The translations under genes were made by a program, and so were the position numbers. 64,000 nucleotides of DNA from Larimichthys crocea (lineage: Eukaryota; Chordata; Actinopteri; Sciaenidae), in the NCBI RefSeq assembly GCF_000972845.2, contig NC_040028.1, positions 9,680,038 to 9,744,037 of the forward strand, in the 5' to 3' direction. Position 1 is the stretch's first letter; every line of letters begins with the position of its first letter. Of this stretch, positions 34,820 through 46,913 are shown in pieces. The notes under the pieces are model-generated. The model was not told the origin of the DNA and ran no database searches. It saw nothing but the letters and a program-made list of their open reading frames with translations.

Positions 34820-36000
34820 CTTTTAAATGTCACTAAAAGGTGAAATCTGGGGAAATAAATACATGAAAACATTACACAGCTTATTTCTTTGCAACTGTGG
34901 CCAGGATATAATTTAGATCCTTTTCAGTCTGACCAAATTATACTGGTCTTGTGTGTGGATTTTTATATTTAACCACACTGATACGAGCCAATTACTTTTA
35001 CACTTGTTGATAATACATTTGGTACCCAACTGCTGTATGATCGGCATTATCATTATCTGAAACAATTTTTGAGCATAAAAAAAAAGGATGTTTTTGAACA
35101 CACCATGTTAGGGGATTTATATATTTTATGTTGAACAATGAATATTTTTAATCAAACTCATAAACACTACAAACTAAACTTCTACCTTCTTTGGGAAAAA
35201 AAAGCACAATAGACCTTCATCTCTTTAGTGTTATCTCAGACAGGCACCTTGAAAAAAGCTACAACATACAGAGAGTCATGTCACATCTGAGTAATTACCC
35301 TTAATATACTGCATGGATAGTATTATTTCAGCCAAAAGTGCTACTAATAGGATACATTTATATTCATCAAGGAGAAATATAATTTAATGAAGCCAAAAAA
35401 ATACTTTAGAGAATCATATAGGCTTCTGTAACATATCGCTTAACTATTTAAAATGCAAAATCATGCCCATAATGTGAACAAACAGTATTTAATTTGAAAT
35501 TAAGGTCTCCATCTGTATCTCTACTGGCCTCACTCCAACTGCCAGCTAACCCAAGTCCAAACCAAATCAGTCTACACAATTAGAGAGCACAGAATGGTCC
35601 ATAATTAGAAAATAGCTTAACTGAGATGCACAGCAAAAAAAAAAAAACTTTGCAGAATGAAAAACTTTGTGCAATATGAGCTCTCTGTCCTGTGCGGTGA
35701 GAAGAACAGGATGTGCTACAGAAAATCTGTTCCAGATTCTGAAGCAGAGTTTGACCTCTGTGTCTTGTCTGTCTGTAACAAAGAGCCGGCGACTGAAACT
35801 GTTTATTATCGGTGTTGTTGCACAGAAAAGGAGGTTATTCGAGGAAGCATTGAGCATGGATTCAGGGGGGTGTTTGATTTATTTGAATGCAACAATAGGA
35901 GCCAGTGTAGGAAGTTTCCTGTTGTTTGATTATTAGATGTTTCATGGAGTAAAATTGAAACCGTGTCCGCAGTAATCTCACACTTGCAGCTCTCATGCAT

Positions 36001-38390
36001 TAGTAGTTTAGTAGCAGCTTCAGTGTGCCTTTGTGCGCGTGTGTCCTTTCGTCCACCCATCTATCCCTCCATCAGGAGTCTTGACAAGGTCCATGTATCA
36101 CTTAGCCCTGGGCTGTCAGGCCTTTCCCATAAGCTACAGCTGCCTGAAAGATTAATGGCTGTCTTAATCTCACATTTAGAGGCTGTTAATAGGTGGACCT
36201 GCAGACACATGGACCTCCCTCGCACTCCACGGGTAACGAGATCCTTGTTTGTTTTGTCATATGCTTCCTTTGTAAAATACAACCAGTGGCGGACAGGCTG
36301 TCTGAGTGGCGAGGGCAATAATAAAATCCACCAGCTCGCAGCAGCAGTTTCTAGAGAGCACGTTATCATGTAATAGCTATCGTTTAACAGTGTTTCTGGG
36401 TTCCTCATTATCATTTCATGACCACCAGGTTTAGTTTGTTTACCTGTGAGGTAAGAGATGGCCAAAATATGAAAAAAACAAAAACAATAATCTTGTCCCT
36501 GAGGTTGTGTCTTAATTGCATATAAATATAGTTAAGTTCTAGCGATTATTAGTCCTGTTCCCCAAAGTTTTCTGCCGTAACATCTGACATCTGTTGGTAA
36601 CATCTGTTTATCACACTGACCTCAGATCAGAAAAATAAATAAAAATCCAAGTTTAATAAATGATGGGCTTGTGTGAATCCTTTAAACTACATTCACCAAC
36701 AAAAAGAAGCATTTAATTCTTACTCCCTTCACTTGTACATTTGGTCCCCGTGTTCCCTGGTTTCAGTGTCTTCATTTCATGTTCAGCCATTTTTTTGTGT
36801 TGTATTTTTGCACCAGCCACTGAGTTTACATTTGGGTCCTAATCTAAGTGTTCCTGGTTGAATCGTGTTGAAGTGTTTAGGTAGGTAAGACACTGACTAT
36901 GCACAAGCACCTCATATAATCCCACTTTAAAAAAACTCCCTTTAATGGAAAAGTGACGTGATAAATTGGTGCAGTACAGTATGCAAGACATAAGGAGTAC
37001 GCAGGTTTGGACATGAATGGACTTTTAGACTGTGCTAGTGCAGGTAAAACAAGTGTGTGACTGTGTACAACCAGGTCCCTCTTGAATACTGCCATGAATA
37101 ATAATGTCTTCTCAGTCATTTGGCGGTAATTACATAAATGAATGCTTATTAGCCACTTCCTAGTTTATGGGTGTGCATGCAATGAGTTCATTAAATCTCC
37201 CATAAGGAATTTATGGAGGGAGAGCTGCCACTTAATGGTTGAATAAGGACCTATTAAGTGTGTTTAGAATGCTTTGTGGATTATACTCACTGTTATAAAA
37301 CATAATCTGTCCCAAGAATATGAGCATCAATTACCAAGACATAAATGAGGATGATCATTTTGTCATTTCAGGTTGCTCTGTCTCTCTCTCCCTCTGTTTT
37401 CCACCTGAGCGAGCTCAGGCGACAGCCAATTCCGTGCAGACACGCAGTTTTGTATGTCCTTGTGTTACAAAGAGCTGAGGAGACAGCGCTTCATTCTCCT
37501 CATAGTGTCAGATACTCATTCTAACAAGTCGGCATTTACATGATGTAACGCCGCTCACCTGCCATTCAAATGCACCTTGATAAGTTGTCTTACATTTTCC
37601 CAGCATTTTGATTTGGGTTTTGCAGCACCGCTCAGTCATGTTGGTTCAACTGCCTAATCAAGTGTCTCAGTATCACTTTACTTTAAGACAAATATGAAAG
37701 GACCTCTTCTCTGCTTCCTCTAACAGAAACTCTATTGACATATATGCAGAGAGAGATGTCTGTTGCCTGGGTCCAAGGTTTATGAATATATTTAGTGCCA
37801 ATTAAAGCGTCTGCAGTCACGTTATCTCCCTCTACATAATCATAAACGTGAAGCGAAGAATAATAAAAGCAAAATGCATCCTTTAGCTTTAGTCCCTCAT
37901 GTTTAGCAGAGCTACAGAGGCAAAGTGGAATGTAAAAAAAATCATTAATTGATAAAAAAAAAAAAATCTGTAATTGTAATTGTGATGTCCAAAAAGTGAA
38001 AGAGTCTAAACCCCAAACTCACATTTTAAATGGAAAATGGTCGTGGTATTGTTTTCCTATCACACATTCATAGTTTAAATAACACATTTACAGATTTTCA
38101 TTCTTTCTCTTATTTTCTTGTTTTCTAGGTTTACCGAGATTGAGCTTGATTTGAGTCCACAGAAAATAGATCATGACATGAGTAAAGGACTAGAAATCCG
38201 TGTGTGTGTAAAGCAATTTACAAAAACAAAAAACGTGTGCATTAATGTAAGGCTTATGTAAGATTTTCTCAACTATCCGGATTGTAAAAATTAAAAAAAA
38301 AACAGTAACTTGAGCCCAAAGTGACACTCCAACAATGCTCGCTTTGACCAAACAGTAGTACAAACATCAAAATATTAAATATTAATCAAA
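36001..38390. other. Non-coding, two candidate conserved elements
   Basis: No gene was recognised. 36000-36380 and 37290-37880 are non-repetitive and less AT-rich than their surroundings, and have the look of conserved regulatory DNA. In 36061-36373 both strands are open for about 100 codons in unrelated frames, but neither product resembles a protein I know. Confidence 0.35.
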
Positions 38391-38525
38391 ATTGGGGTGG
38401 CCCAGTAGCCCATCCTGCAAACATTTGCTGCATCCCCTTCTCTCTCACTCTCCAATTACCTGTCTATCTAAAATTGCATGATCAAATAAAGGTGAAAAGG
38501 CCCATAAAGTTTAAACAAAAAAAAG
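38391..38525 (+). mobile_element. Degenerate tRNA-SINE body
   Basis: Contains 'tggcccagtagcccatcc', 'tttgctgcatccccttctc', 'ctgtctatctaaaattgcat', 'gatcaaataaaggtgaaaag' and an A-rich tail. These correspond in order to the 3' part of the SINE at 8414-8602. The tRNA head is lost or unrecognisable, so this is an older copy. Confidence 0.65.
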
Positions 38526-38944
38526 CAGCAAAACTTCACTGTATGAAGCTGCAACTATAAAAATGTTTTTTTTTATTTTAAATAAAATTTTTCCAATTTC
38601 AATTATTTTTTATGCACTATGCTATCAATCTGTAAAGTAATGCAACTGTTGTGGAATAAAAGATTTCCATTGTGTAGTAGTAATTTAATAGTATACTAGT
38701 ATCTAAAGGTTTTATTATTTGTTACTTTTATTTACTTTTAATTACTGTTATTTACGATAGGAAAGAGTCAATGCTAGTGACCTGATACTAAACGTGTATG
38801 TAAGTCTGTGACTTTCTCTGATGGATCTGAGAAAATCTCAAAAGTTCAGACTGTGCTCGAGGCTCGCCGTCTCCTGCCGCGTGTCATCAGTCTGACAGTT
38901 TCTCACTCACACGGTGTGTAAAGGACGGAGATCCAGAGTGGCAC

Positions 38945-38965
38945 AATGATATGTTTATTGAGAAG
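38945..38965 (-). terminator. Possible minus-strand polyadenylation signal
   Basis: On the minus strand, AATAAACATATCATTGTG gives a canonical AATAAA with room for cleavage about 15 bases on. It would fit the end of a long dhrsx 3' UTR or of another unseen minus-strand transcript. There is no transcript evidence. Confidence 0.25.
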
Positions 38966-41540
38966 CTTTGGATAATAGAAAAGGTGGTGGCTGCTGCTGG
39001 AATGTCACAACCATTGACAAAAAACATGAACTCCCTTATCTAGACACACACGCAGACACACGCACGCACACATACACGCACACACACCTCAACCACTCCC
39101 ACCACTTCAAAGAGAGAAAAATCTTACGGCAATGCACAGGACAGGACGGTAAATCACAGTTTCTACAAGCTCGTTTCTACATGTAAAATTCACAGTTACA
39201 CATACAGGAGGGAGATTTTTCTTCATAGGCACGGCAAAAGCAATAAGATGATGAAAATTCAAAATTCAAAATAAAACATTTTACACATTTTCGTAAATCC
39301 TTTAAGGGGCCCAGATGGACTGAATGTTTACACTGGACTTGAGGTGGGAACATCCTCAATTTGCAGCCCTGCAGGGACTCGAGTGAAAGGTGGCACTGAA
39401 AATGGTCTAAGGGGATATGCATGTGTTTCCTCTTAACTCGACTAGTACCAGAGTAAGGACTCGGTTCATCTGGTTAACCCCCCCGTTATACATCTTTATA
39501 TTATCTCTCTTTCTATACATATACACATTTAGGATTTGCAGAACTTGGGACTGAAACATTTAATATAAATGTAATCCCAGGTCAGAGAGAAGAATGGCTA
39601 TTAGGACATTGTCAGTCTACATACAGCTCCACTGGTCAATGTCCAGTGGTGACAACGTTTTGAAATAATCATTATACAAGTAAATCACATACAGACAATA
39701 TCACAGACAGTTACTTGAGCTGTTTTTGCTCTTTTTCTATATTTGCAATTCAAGTTCAGACGTTCACTCCGTTGTCCTGTCTGTGTAGAATGCTTCAGGA
39801 GAACGCTAAATATATAACAGGGTAATTCATTGATAATTTAGCAGCCCTCCTCTGCACACTGACACTCCAAGACGGACTCCCACACTTCTCCACACCTTGT
39901 CTTTGGAAAACCTTGTGCTCAGATAGGAAAAGTCAGTCAGTCTCGTTCTCCCTCTCTCTCTTAATACATGGACTGTAGCAGCTGGACTGTAAAAAACACG
40001 CTCTCTCTTTGACGGGATGTAGCCCGCACTGTAGCTTTGTACTCTTGAAATGAGCGCTGCGGAGTGGTAAGCTGGTGTTTTCATTTGTGTGAAGGGAAGC
40101 GAGCGCATTTGTCTAAAACAGGTCGGTTTGTTTGTTATTCTTTTATTTAGTCACTACTTTACAGTAGCCTCGGGGAACCACACAATCAAACAAGGAAGCA
40201 CTGAGGCGTTAAGTTTGTTTCCAAGCAGTGTGACAACAAGGAGTAGATGAAAAGATCTCAGAGTCAGGATTATTTCTGGCATTTCAATTCCCACACATCT
40301 GCTCTACCAGAAGACAAATGATTTTGCCTCCCTTGAATGAGTCCTGGATTGTGATAGTTTGCAAAATAAATGTTAATTAAAATCTGAATTTTTTAGACTG
40401 AATCCTCAACACACTGAACCCTGATTGGCTGACTGGAATCATTCAAATGAGGTAAATCTGCTGGTGGAGGTTTTCCAGTTCAAATATTGAAAACCTGCCT
40501 GATTGGACAGATTTCAGTAACTCTATAAGGGGGGCTGGTCAGAGTAAGCTGTGATGTGTATTCCTGGAGTTATGCCATGTTCATGTCACATCAGAGACAT
40601 CATAACTGGCCAAGAAACACTGACCCCCCCTTTTTTTGTTACACGTCTGAGCCTCAAGATTCAACAATCCATTATGTGCCGATCGACTGTTCAACAAAGC
40701 ATTAAGGCAACTCATAAATGTATGTGGTCATGTCATATTTACCAGGTACTTGTGTTAAGGTGATCGATCACTGGTCATAATATTACATGAATGAAAACCA
40801 ACAACAGGTTGTAAATAATGGAAGCCAGGCGTGAACTCCACTATTTGCAGCATGGACATGTTGATCACAGGGCATCACAAATAAATGGAAGTTAAGTGGA
40901 TGTATTTCAACATTAACCTGGTCCACTGTTTGCCTGGTGTCGATGTTAAGCGTCACACAGCTCATACCACACTTTGCTGGCTGGTTGATGACATTTCCAA
41001 CTTTATGAGTTGACGAAGAGCTTCCGAACACACTATTAATTTTATTAACTTTTGTCCCATTTTGAGGAGAGGTGTGCGTTCGGCCTGACACTTTGTGGGC
41101 TGCATCCTACAGAGGATCCAGCCCATGAACTGTGACACATCTTCAAACTGCATCGTGGAAAATACTACCTTAAATTTAACCATTCAAAACAATGCACACT
41201 GACAAGGTCTTCTTTAAATGGTTTTATACACGTAGATGGTTTGAATTCCTGATGAGTAACTTGAGCTGGTATCTTTTCCAGTCATACACTTTCGTTCCTT
41301 ATTCTGATGCCTGGCTCTGTGCGACTGCATTAGCTACCACAGTGATACTATTGCTTCACATACGGCAGATAATGAATGCTGGATGCTCTGTGGCAGTATT
41401 TAAAGCGGAGATACAGCCATGAGATGGCATACGGGGAAGGATTTTTAGCCAAAACTTTTAATTTCAGATAAAACTTTTCATCTTCACAGCTAAAATGGTT
41501 TATCACAGTGGAGATGGCATTATGGCGCAGTGTGTTGCAT

Positions 41541-41590
41541 GTGTGTGTGTGCGTGTGTGCGTGTGTGTTTGTGTGTGTGTGTGTGTGTAT
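41541..41590. repeat. (GT)n microsatellite, interrupted
   Basis: GT run with several GC and TT interruptions. Confidence 0.85.
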
Positions 41591-41938
41591 TTTCCTGCAT
41601 GAGTAAGAGACGCGTTTATTTGCTGTGTGCTTGTTTAGATAAGCCTGTGCCTGGATGTACTGCTTCCACTGTTTCTGAATGCGTGTGTGCGTGGCAGCTC
41701 GGCAGATGGAGTTTGATTCTCACCACTGGGAAATCTCAATCCCACAATGCACTGGGAGCCGCGCCAAATGAGGAAGCGGTAGCAGCAGCAATGAGGAACC
41801 AATCACAGCTTGATTACTTAGGGAAAAAAAAGTGCATTCGCTCTATCTCTTTCTCTCTCTCTCTCTTTTCCTGTTGCTGTCCATCATTGTGCTATCCTTC
41901 GACATGAATTGGGTCCAGTTAATTCTTAACTCATGACA

Positions 41939-41945
41939 ACACACA

Positions 41946-41976
<31 letters not shown>

Positions 41977-41977
41977 G
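41939..41977. repeat. (CA)n microsatellite, interrupted
   Basis: CA run with one AT interruption. Confidence 0.9.
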
Positions 41978-42270
41978 TATCACAGATGCAGTAAAACCGA
42001 TTAACACAGATCAGAAAGGAAAACAGGGCCAGAGTGAAGTGGCAGTGGGTTCCCCATCCCTTTCCTTTTTGTTTCAGAGCAGACAAATAGGAGCGTCTGG
42101 AAATCCTGGAAATCTGCTAAAAAAAATTCCCCAGAACAAAACTGGATGTCTTCTCAATCTCGAGCCTGTAGGGAGAACTGCTCCAATTTTAGGCCTGCGT
42201 TTACAGGGGATCACTTTCTTTTTTCATAGTCTTCCAAAATCCCCCCATTTTTTGTTGGATTGCTGAGTGG

Positions 42271-42272
<2 letters not shown>

Positions 42273-42319
<47 letters not shown>
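42273..42319. repeat. (GA)n microsatellite
   Basis: About 23 uninterrupted GA units. Confidence 0.95.
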
Positions 42320-42323
<4 letters not shown>

Positions 42324-43288
42324 GAGGAGTCGATAATGTCTTTCCAGCATCTTCATGAGAAGAGCAGGGGGAAAAAAAATACAAAGCTTATTATACACCT
42401 ACCAGCAGGAAACATGAGGATTCAGTAGTAATTAGTATAATCATAAGAATGTACCAGTAATAATCAAAGTGCTCACAGTCAAAACGAGCGGGATGGCACG
42501 ATAATCTGAGATATCGTTGTGATGTCTCAAAGCAAACTGATGACATCACATTGTCCTGCCACAGCAAGACGGGTTCAGATTTGAATAATCAGATCACTGT
42601 CGTGTCACGGTGCATGAATCTGTGTGTGTGTGTGTGTGTGTGTGTCTGTGCTAAGGCTTGACAAACTGATTTTGAAGCCAGTATACTAACCCAAGATTTG
42701 TCTTTTGAATTGAAGTATTTATATGTTCTAAAAGCATTTCAATGTTTGCTGAGATTTTTCCATCTTTAGAATGGAAACAGCATTTAGTTCACTAATGGAC
42801 AATGAACTTCACCCAAAGCCAGACGAATGACATTAAGGCAGAGTGATGCAGGTGTCATTGCAGATTTTCGAAAGCGACACTGTGAAGCAACATCGGCGGT
42901 TAGCTACGATCGGGGAATAAACTTCTTCATGTCAGCAGTTATCTATGACAGAAAAATCATGTGTCGATACAACCATAGAATGTGGTCGTATATGTGCGTG
43001 TTTGCTCGTAGTGGAAAAACAAGCAAACAAAAAAAAACACGTCATCCATCCCCTGTAGCCCTTCTTTGGCGGGTCTGGAACAAAAAGGAGGTGTTTACTC
43101 TCCAAATAACCAATCACAGTCCAGCGGTGGATTGTGAGATTGTCAAACGTAAATCGATGCAAACACCTCTGCGTGAGGTATGGGCGGAGAAAAATTACTG
43201 AGAAAAGGGGAGGGTGGAGAAGGTGGCTGGTTGGCCCGAGTGTCTTTTCCTCGAGGTTTTGTCTAGTTAGCCAACTTTTAGTCCCGTG

Positions 43289-43468
43289 CTAATGCAGGTC
43301 AAGCAACCGCAGGCTGGTTTCCCAAAGGTTTAGCTGCAGCTGGGGGTCAAAGGTAGGTGGTGTTGTCATCTCCCTATGACCGTTGGCCCAGTAGCCTCCT
43401 CCACACTCCCCCTCTAGGTCCGGTGACAGAGCTGCGTACAGTACAGTGGCAGCACCCTCTGCAGGAGT
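43289..43468 (-). CDS. dhrsx: dhrsx last coding exon (C-terminus)
   Basis: Final 59 codons and TAG stop of the DHRSX orthologue. The exon starts TPAEGAATVLYAALSPDLEG and ends in LRLLDLH. In human DHRSX the matching segment begins TPDEGAWTSIYAA-type sequence, as I remember it. The intron before it ends in a clear acceptor (ttttcatcag), and the exon starts in phase 0, matching the phase-0 donor at 48755. This region forms the C-terminal cap and tail of the SDR fold, which in this family helps shape the substrate pocket. The (E/D)GA-(T/S) block after the catalytic region is typical of retinol-dehydrogenase-like SDRs. The 3' UTR continues to the left; its end is not known. Confidence 0.93.
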   Translation of the reverse strand, partial: TPAEGAATVLYAALSPDLEGECGGGYWANGHREMTTPPTFDPQLQLNLWETSLRLLDLH

Positions 43469-43701
43469 CTGATGAAAACACAAACACACATATTTATATA
43501 TATATAAACATATATAAATACATACACATCTAAATAAAACAAAAACAACTGCACACCAAAGATACATGAAAGGAATCAGAGTGACTGCAGGATGACAAGA
43601 TCAACAACAAGTTTTCACTGCGGCAAATAAATGTGTGTGTGTGTGTGAATGCCGGAGGAGGGATGATGCCATTGTATGTTAGTGTCAGTGAAACAAAGGC
43701 T

Positions 43702-43703
<2 letters not shown>

Positions 43704-43740
<37 letters not shown>
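43704..43740. repeat. (GT)n microsatellite
   Basis: About 18 GT units inside the last dhrsx intron. Confidence 0.95.
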
Positions 43741-43742
<2 letters not shown>

Positions 43743-43887
43743 CGTCTGCATGCATAAGTGTTAGTGCTGATGCATTTTAACAATGATCTCAGTGTCAGCT
43801 GTGAGACCAGGAGCAGGTTTCAGAGCAGAGAGAAGATCACATCCTGCGAGCATCAACAGTACGCTTGCATAGCTTTGTGTGTGCAAC

Positions 43888-43914
43888 ATTGTCTGTGTGT
43901 GTGTGTGTGTGTGT
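43888..43914. repeat. (GT)n microsatellite
   Basis: About 12 GT units inside the last dhrsx intron. Confidence 0.9.
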
Positions 43915-45169
43915 CGTACTACTCCGCAATATTTCCAAACATGAATTTTAATTGTTCTTCTGAATGAATTAGAATTTTGCTTGCAGGGATACATTTTTAG
44001 TACGGACAACAATGCACGAAAACCGCTTGTGCTTTATTATTCATGCTGCGGTCTGTAGTTTGAAGGTTTGTTCACACATGGAGGTTTTTTGCGCTTTCTT
44101 GAACACCTTTTCTGACAAGAAAATATCACAAAAACAACTCCAAAGGCAACTCAGTTCGCTGCTCATTACGTCTGATTGCTTATGACTTTTGAGTTCCAAA
44201 AATAACCGTCTGACCTTTGCCCAAGTAATTGTGTAGTTGGCTGTTTTTCTTGATTAAAATTAAAATGTCTGGTTCACAGAAGGGTTATTAATCTTATTTA
44301 ATATCTTAATAGCACAGTTTAGAGCTTACAGTTCTGATCATGTGGTATCATAGACGTCCCCTTATCTTCGTTTTGTTCCCCCCACTGAGATGTATTAATC
44401 CATTTTAACCCAATGTTATGGCTGACGCTAACACTCCTAACCTTAACCTTTTGTGTAGTGTTTATGCGTGTTTCTTTTTTCTTGATTGGTTCCCTCCCGT
44501 TCATTAGGCATGACCTGGTCAAGCCCTTCAATCCACAGGATGCAATTTGAGGAACTAAATTAAAAGTGTGGATAGTCTGACAATCATGGCGGCTCGGTCT
44601 CTCAGCTTATTGATATGCTTTCTGTGATAAATAGTTAATTAATTATTGAATTAATTTGTAAAATGAGGTACTTGTTAACTACCCATAGACAAGGCCACTT
44701 ACAGTTAAAATACTGATTAAACACATGCAGAATTTCTTTGTTTAAAATCATTATGTTTAGGGGTGTTGTTCTGTTTCAGTAAAAGTTAAATAGTGAGATT
44801 TTCTGTCCCTCTTTGGTGTTGTTTATGAATTTAGGACTCTTATCTTCATGACTACTGTTTTAGTTATATTTATTTCTTTGGTTTGAGCAGGATCCACTCG
44901 CCATTTTTCCCCTTGTAGCACCTCACTCTGTTCTTTATGGTATTAATCCAAGCTACATCAAGTTTTATGTTGCCTCTTTTTCCCTGAACAAGCTGGGCTG
45001 TCAGAGGATCTCCCCATTTCTGGAGCTACATAAAACAAAACATTTAAGCCTAACTTTGTTAGGAGGCTACATCAGAATGTTTGATGTACTTTTAAATTCT
45101 GTTTCATCTATTCAGGTGATCTGGGAAATTACATGTATAGGCTGGATTATCAGATATGCTACTGCTAAG

Positions 45170-46010
45170 AACAGTGAGAGATGTTGTAAGAAAAGATACT
45201 TTGATGGCTGAACTAGAACAGCATATCAATTCAAAACTAAAGAAAATAGTACTACTCAATGGGGAGGACTAGCAAACTATACTGTATGAAGAAGCATGAT
45301 TCATATATAATTTTGTATGAGCTGTATTTAAGACATGTTCAGTGAAATGTCAGATGGCCCTGTCCTTGCTGTCGACTTTTTTTTATGACTACATGTGTGT
45401 AATTGTAAATACAGTTGAAGGAAACGCTTCTGAGACAGAATATTTGGAAAGAGGTGTCTCAGAGACAGAGATCATGGTTACAATTAAGATCCTGTCTTCT
45501 GGTAAAGCGCCAGGAGTGGACAGTTGCTGAGTGAATTAATGTTTTCAAGATGTACTGATCCGCGTCCTCATTTTACTACAGAATGATATTATTATCAATC
45601 AGCTGCACAGTACGGGTTCTGCTGTGATTTCTCTATTTCCAAATCCAGGCAAAAACCATTTGCAGATGAATAATTTTCATCCAGTAAAGCTTTCAAAATA
45701 ATGATTATCAAGTGCTTGCAATACATCTTCAAAGATTGTTTTCATCTTTAATTCATACGGATCAAGTGGGTTTCATCACTGGCAGCCTCACAACAAGTAA
45801 CATGGAGAGACTTTTTTATATAATGTTGAGAGCAGCGTCAATTCAGAATCCATCTATACAAAGAATATTTTACCTGGCTGCATGTGGTACCTCCCGAAAC
45901 ATAACAGAAATATTAGTAACCCCTTAATTCTCCATTCATGTGACAGCTTAAACTTCATAGACGACTTTCTAAATTATTTCTGGCTTATCTTTGTCTCCGT
46001 CCAATTTGAG
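45170..46010 (+). mobile_element. L1/Tx1-like LINE reverse-transcriptase relic
   Basis: Broken plus-strand frames contain the N-terminal part of a reverse transcriptase. ETEIMVTIKILSSGKAPGVD (to about 45527) matches the conserved 'I..L..GK-PG-DG' block. After stops and shifts come LFPNPGKNHLQMNNFHPVKL (the 'PKPGKD-----YRPISL' block), then LAIHLQRLFSSLIHTDQVGF followed by ITGSLTTSNMERLFYIM (45712-45840, the 'LI---DQTGF--GR----N-RR' block). The order and spacing fit L1/Tx1 elements, not the L2/Rex1 relics elsewhere in the window. No YADD block is visible after it, so the element is truncated and dead. It sits antisense to dhrsx in an intron. Confidence 0.82.
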
Positions 46011-46876
46011 AAAACCCATGATTTACAGCTGGAGGGAAACAGTTTTTAATAAAAAATTTAGCTGCAGAAAAATATAACTAAATTGCGTGAATTGCTTTCT
46101 GATTGCAATATTAATAAATTAAATGATCTGGAAATGCAGCAATTTTTTAAAAAAAGGCCAATAACATCATGAGTGATGCAATGCAATGTTTTTCAGTGGA
46201 GCAGAGTTATTCATTAGAAACTGAGAAAACTATTTTGTATGGACCCAAAGAACTGGTTTAAAGATGATCTGGACTGGCCACTCATTTCAGCACACCTGTT
46301 ACTCTGTCATATCTGACTTTACTGCTTTGATTACTGAAGACACTGTATGTTTTTTTTTTAACAATGTTCACTAAGTGCAAGGACAACTTCCCCCAAATAT
46401 TGATTGCGTCGTGCTGCCAAAAGATCCTGCTGGTTTCATCGAGGTTTTAGGAGCATCACAACTCTGAGTGCCTCGTTTCTCTCTAGGACAAAATGCTGCA
46501 GGTGAACAAACCACATCCAGATAAAATAAAAGATTTTCATTAAGAGAAAGTAATATTAGACTGCACCATTGTCATCTAGGTTAACATTATTTTATTCAAT
46601 TGTATTGTCATTTGTTTATTCAGATTTTCTTAATTTATTCATTTAATTTTTCATTTTTTATCGTTCATATGTTTTTTTGATCCTCACCTGTCACACTTGT
46701 CTTTTAGAACAACCTTAGGAGAACACCATATTGCATTTCACTATATATATATTTATCTTATTTATTATTATTATTATGTGTATGTGTATGTTATGTATAT
46801 TAAAGCCAATATTATAAACGTAAAGAGCACAGCCTGCATATATGTACATATATGAAGTCAATTCTCTTATCTTTAT

Positions 46877-46878
46877 AT

Positions 46879-46909
<31 letters not shown>

Positions 46910-46913
46910 TTAT
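46877..46913. repeat. (ATTT)n microsatellite
   Basis: About nine ATTT units. Confidence 0.92.

Larger units (their letters stand above)
32761..36000. other. Non-coding stretch with simple tracts
   Basis: No gene was recognised. It holds a poly(A) tract (33262-33284), two pyrimidine-rich tracts (33497-33714 and about 34020-34180), GT and CA runs at about 34240-34304, and the hairpin at 34787-34819. Frames around 33450-33850 are translated simple sequence. Confidence 0.55.
38526..43288. other. Region downstream of dhrsx, possibly including its 3' UTR
   Basis: No coding exon was recognised. The dhrsx 3' UTR starts at 43288 and runs left. Minus-strand AATAAA words occur near 41614, 40145 and 38957. 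38945-40130 is non-repetitive, and on the minus strand looks like a long 3' UTR ending just after the last of these. The region also contains GT, CA and GA microsatellites (about 41541-41590, 41939-41977 and 42273-42319). Frames at 39827-40108 (minus), 40783-41183 (minus) and 42827-43201 (plus) are open but not recognisable. Confidence 0.4.

Noticed and set aside
40783..41183. Two overlapping minus-strand frames (102 and 73 codons)
   Set aside because: I considered a frameshifted transposon protein, but no transposase or RT motif is visible and I could not place it in a family.
42827..43201. 124-codon plus-strand frame just downstream of the dhrsx stop
   Set aside because: No domain, no conserved motif I know, and it would overlap the dhrsx 3' UTR in antisense.
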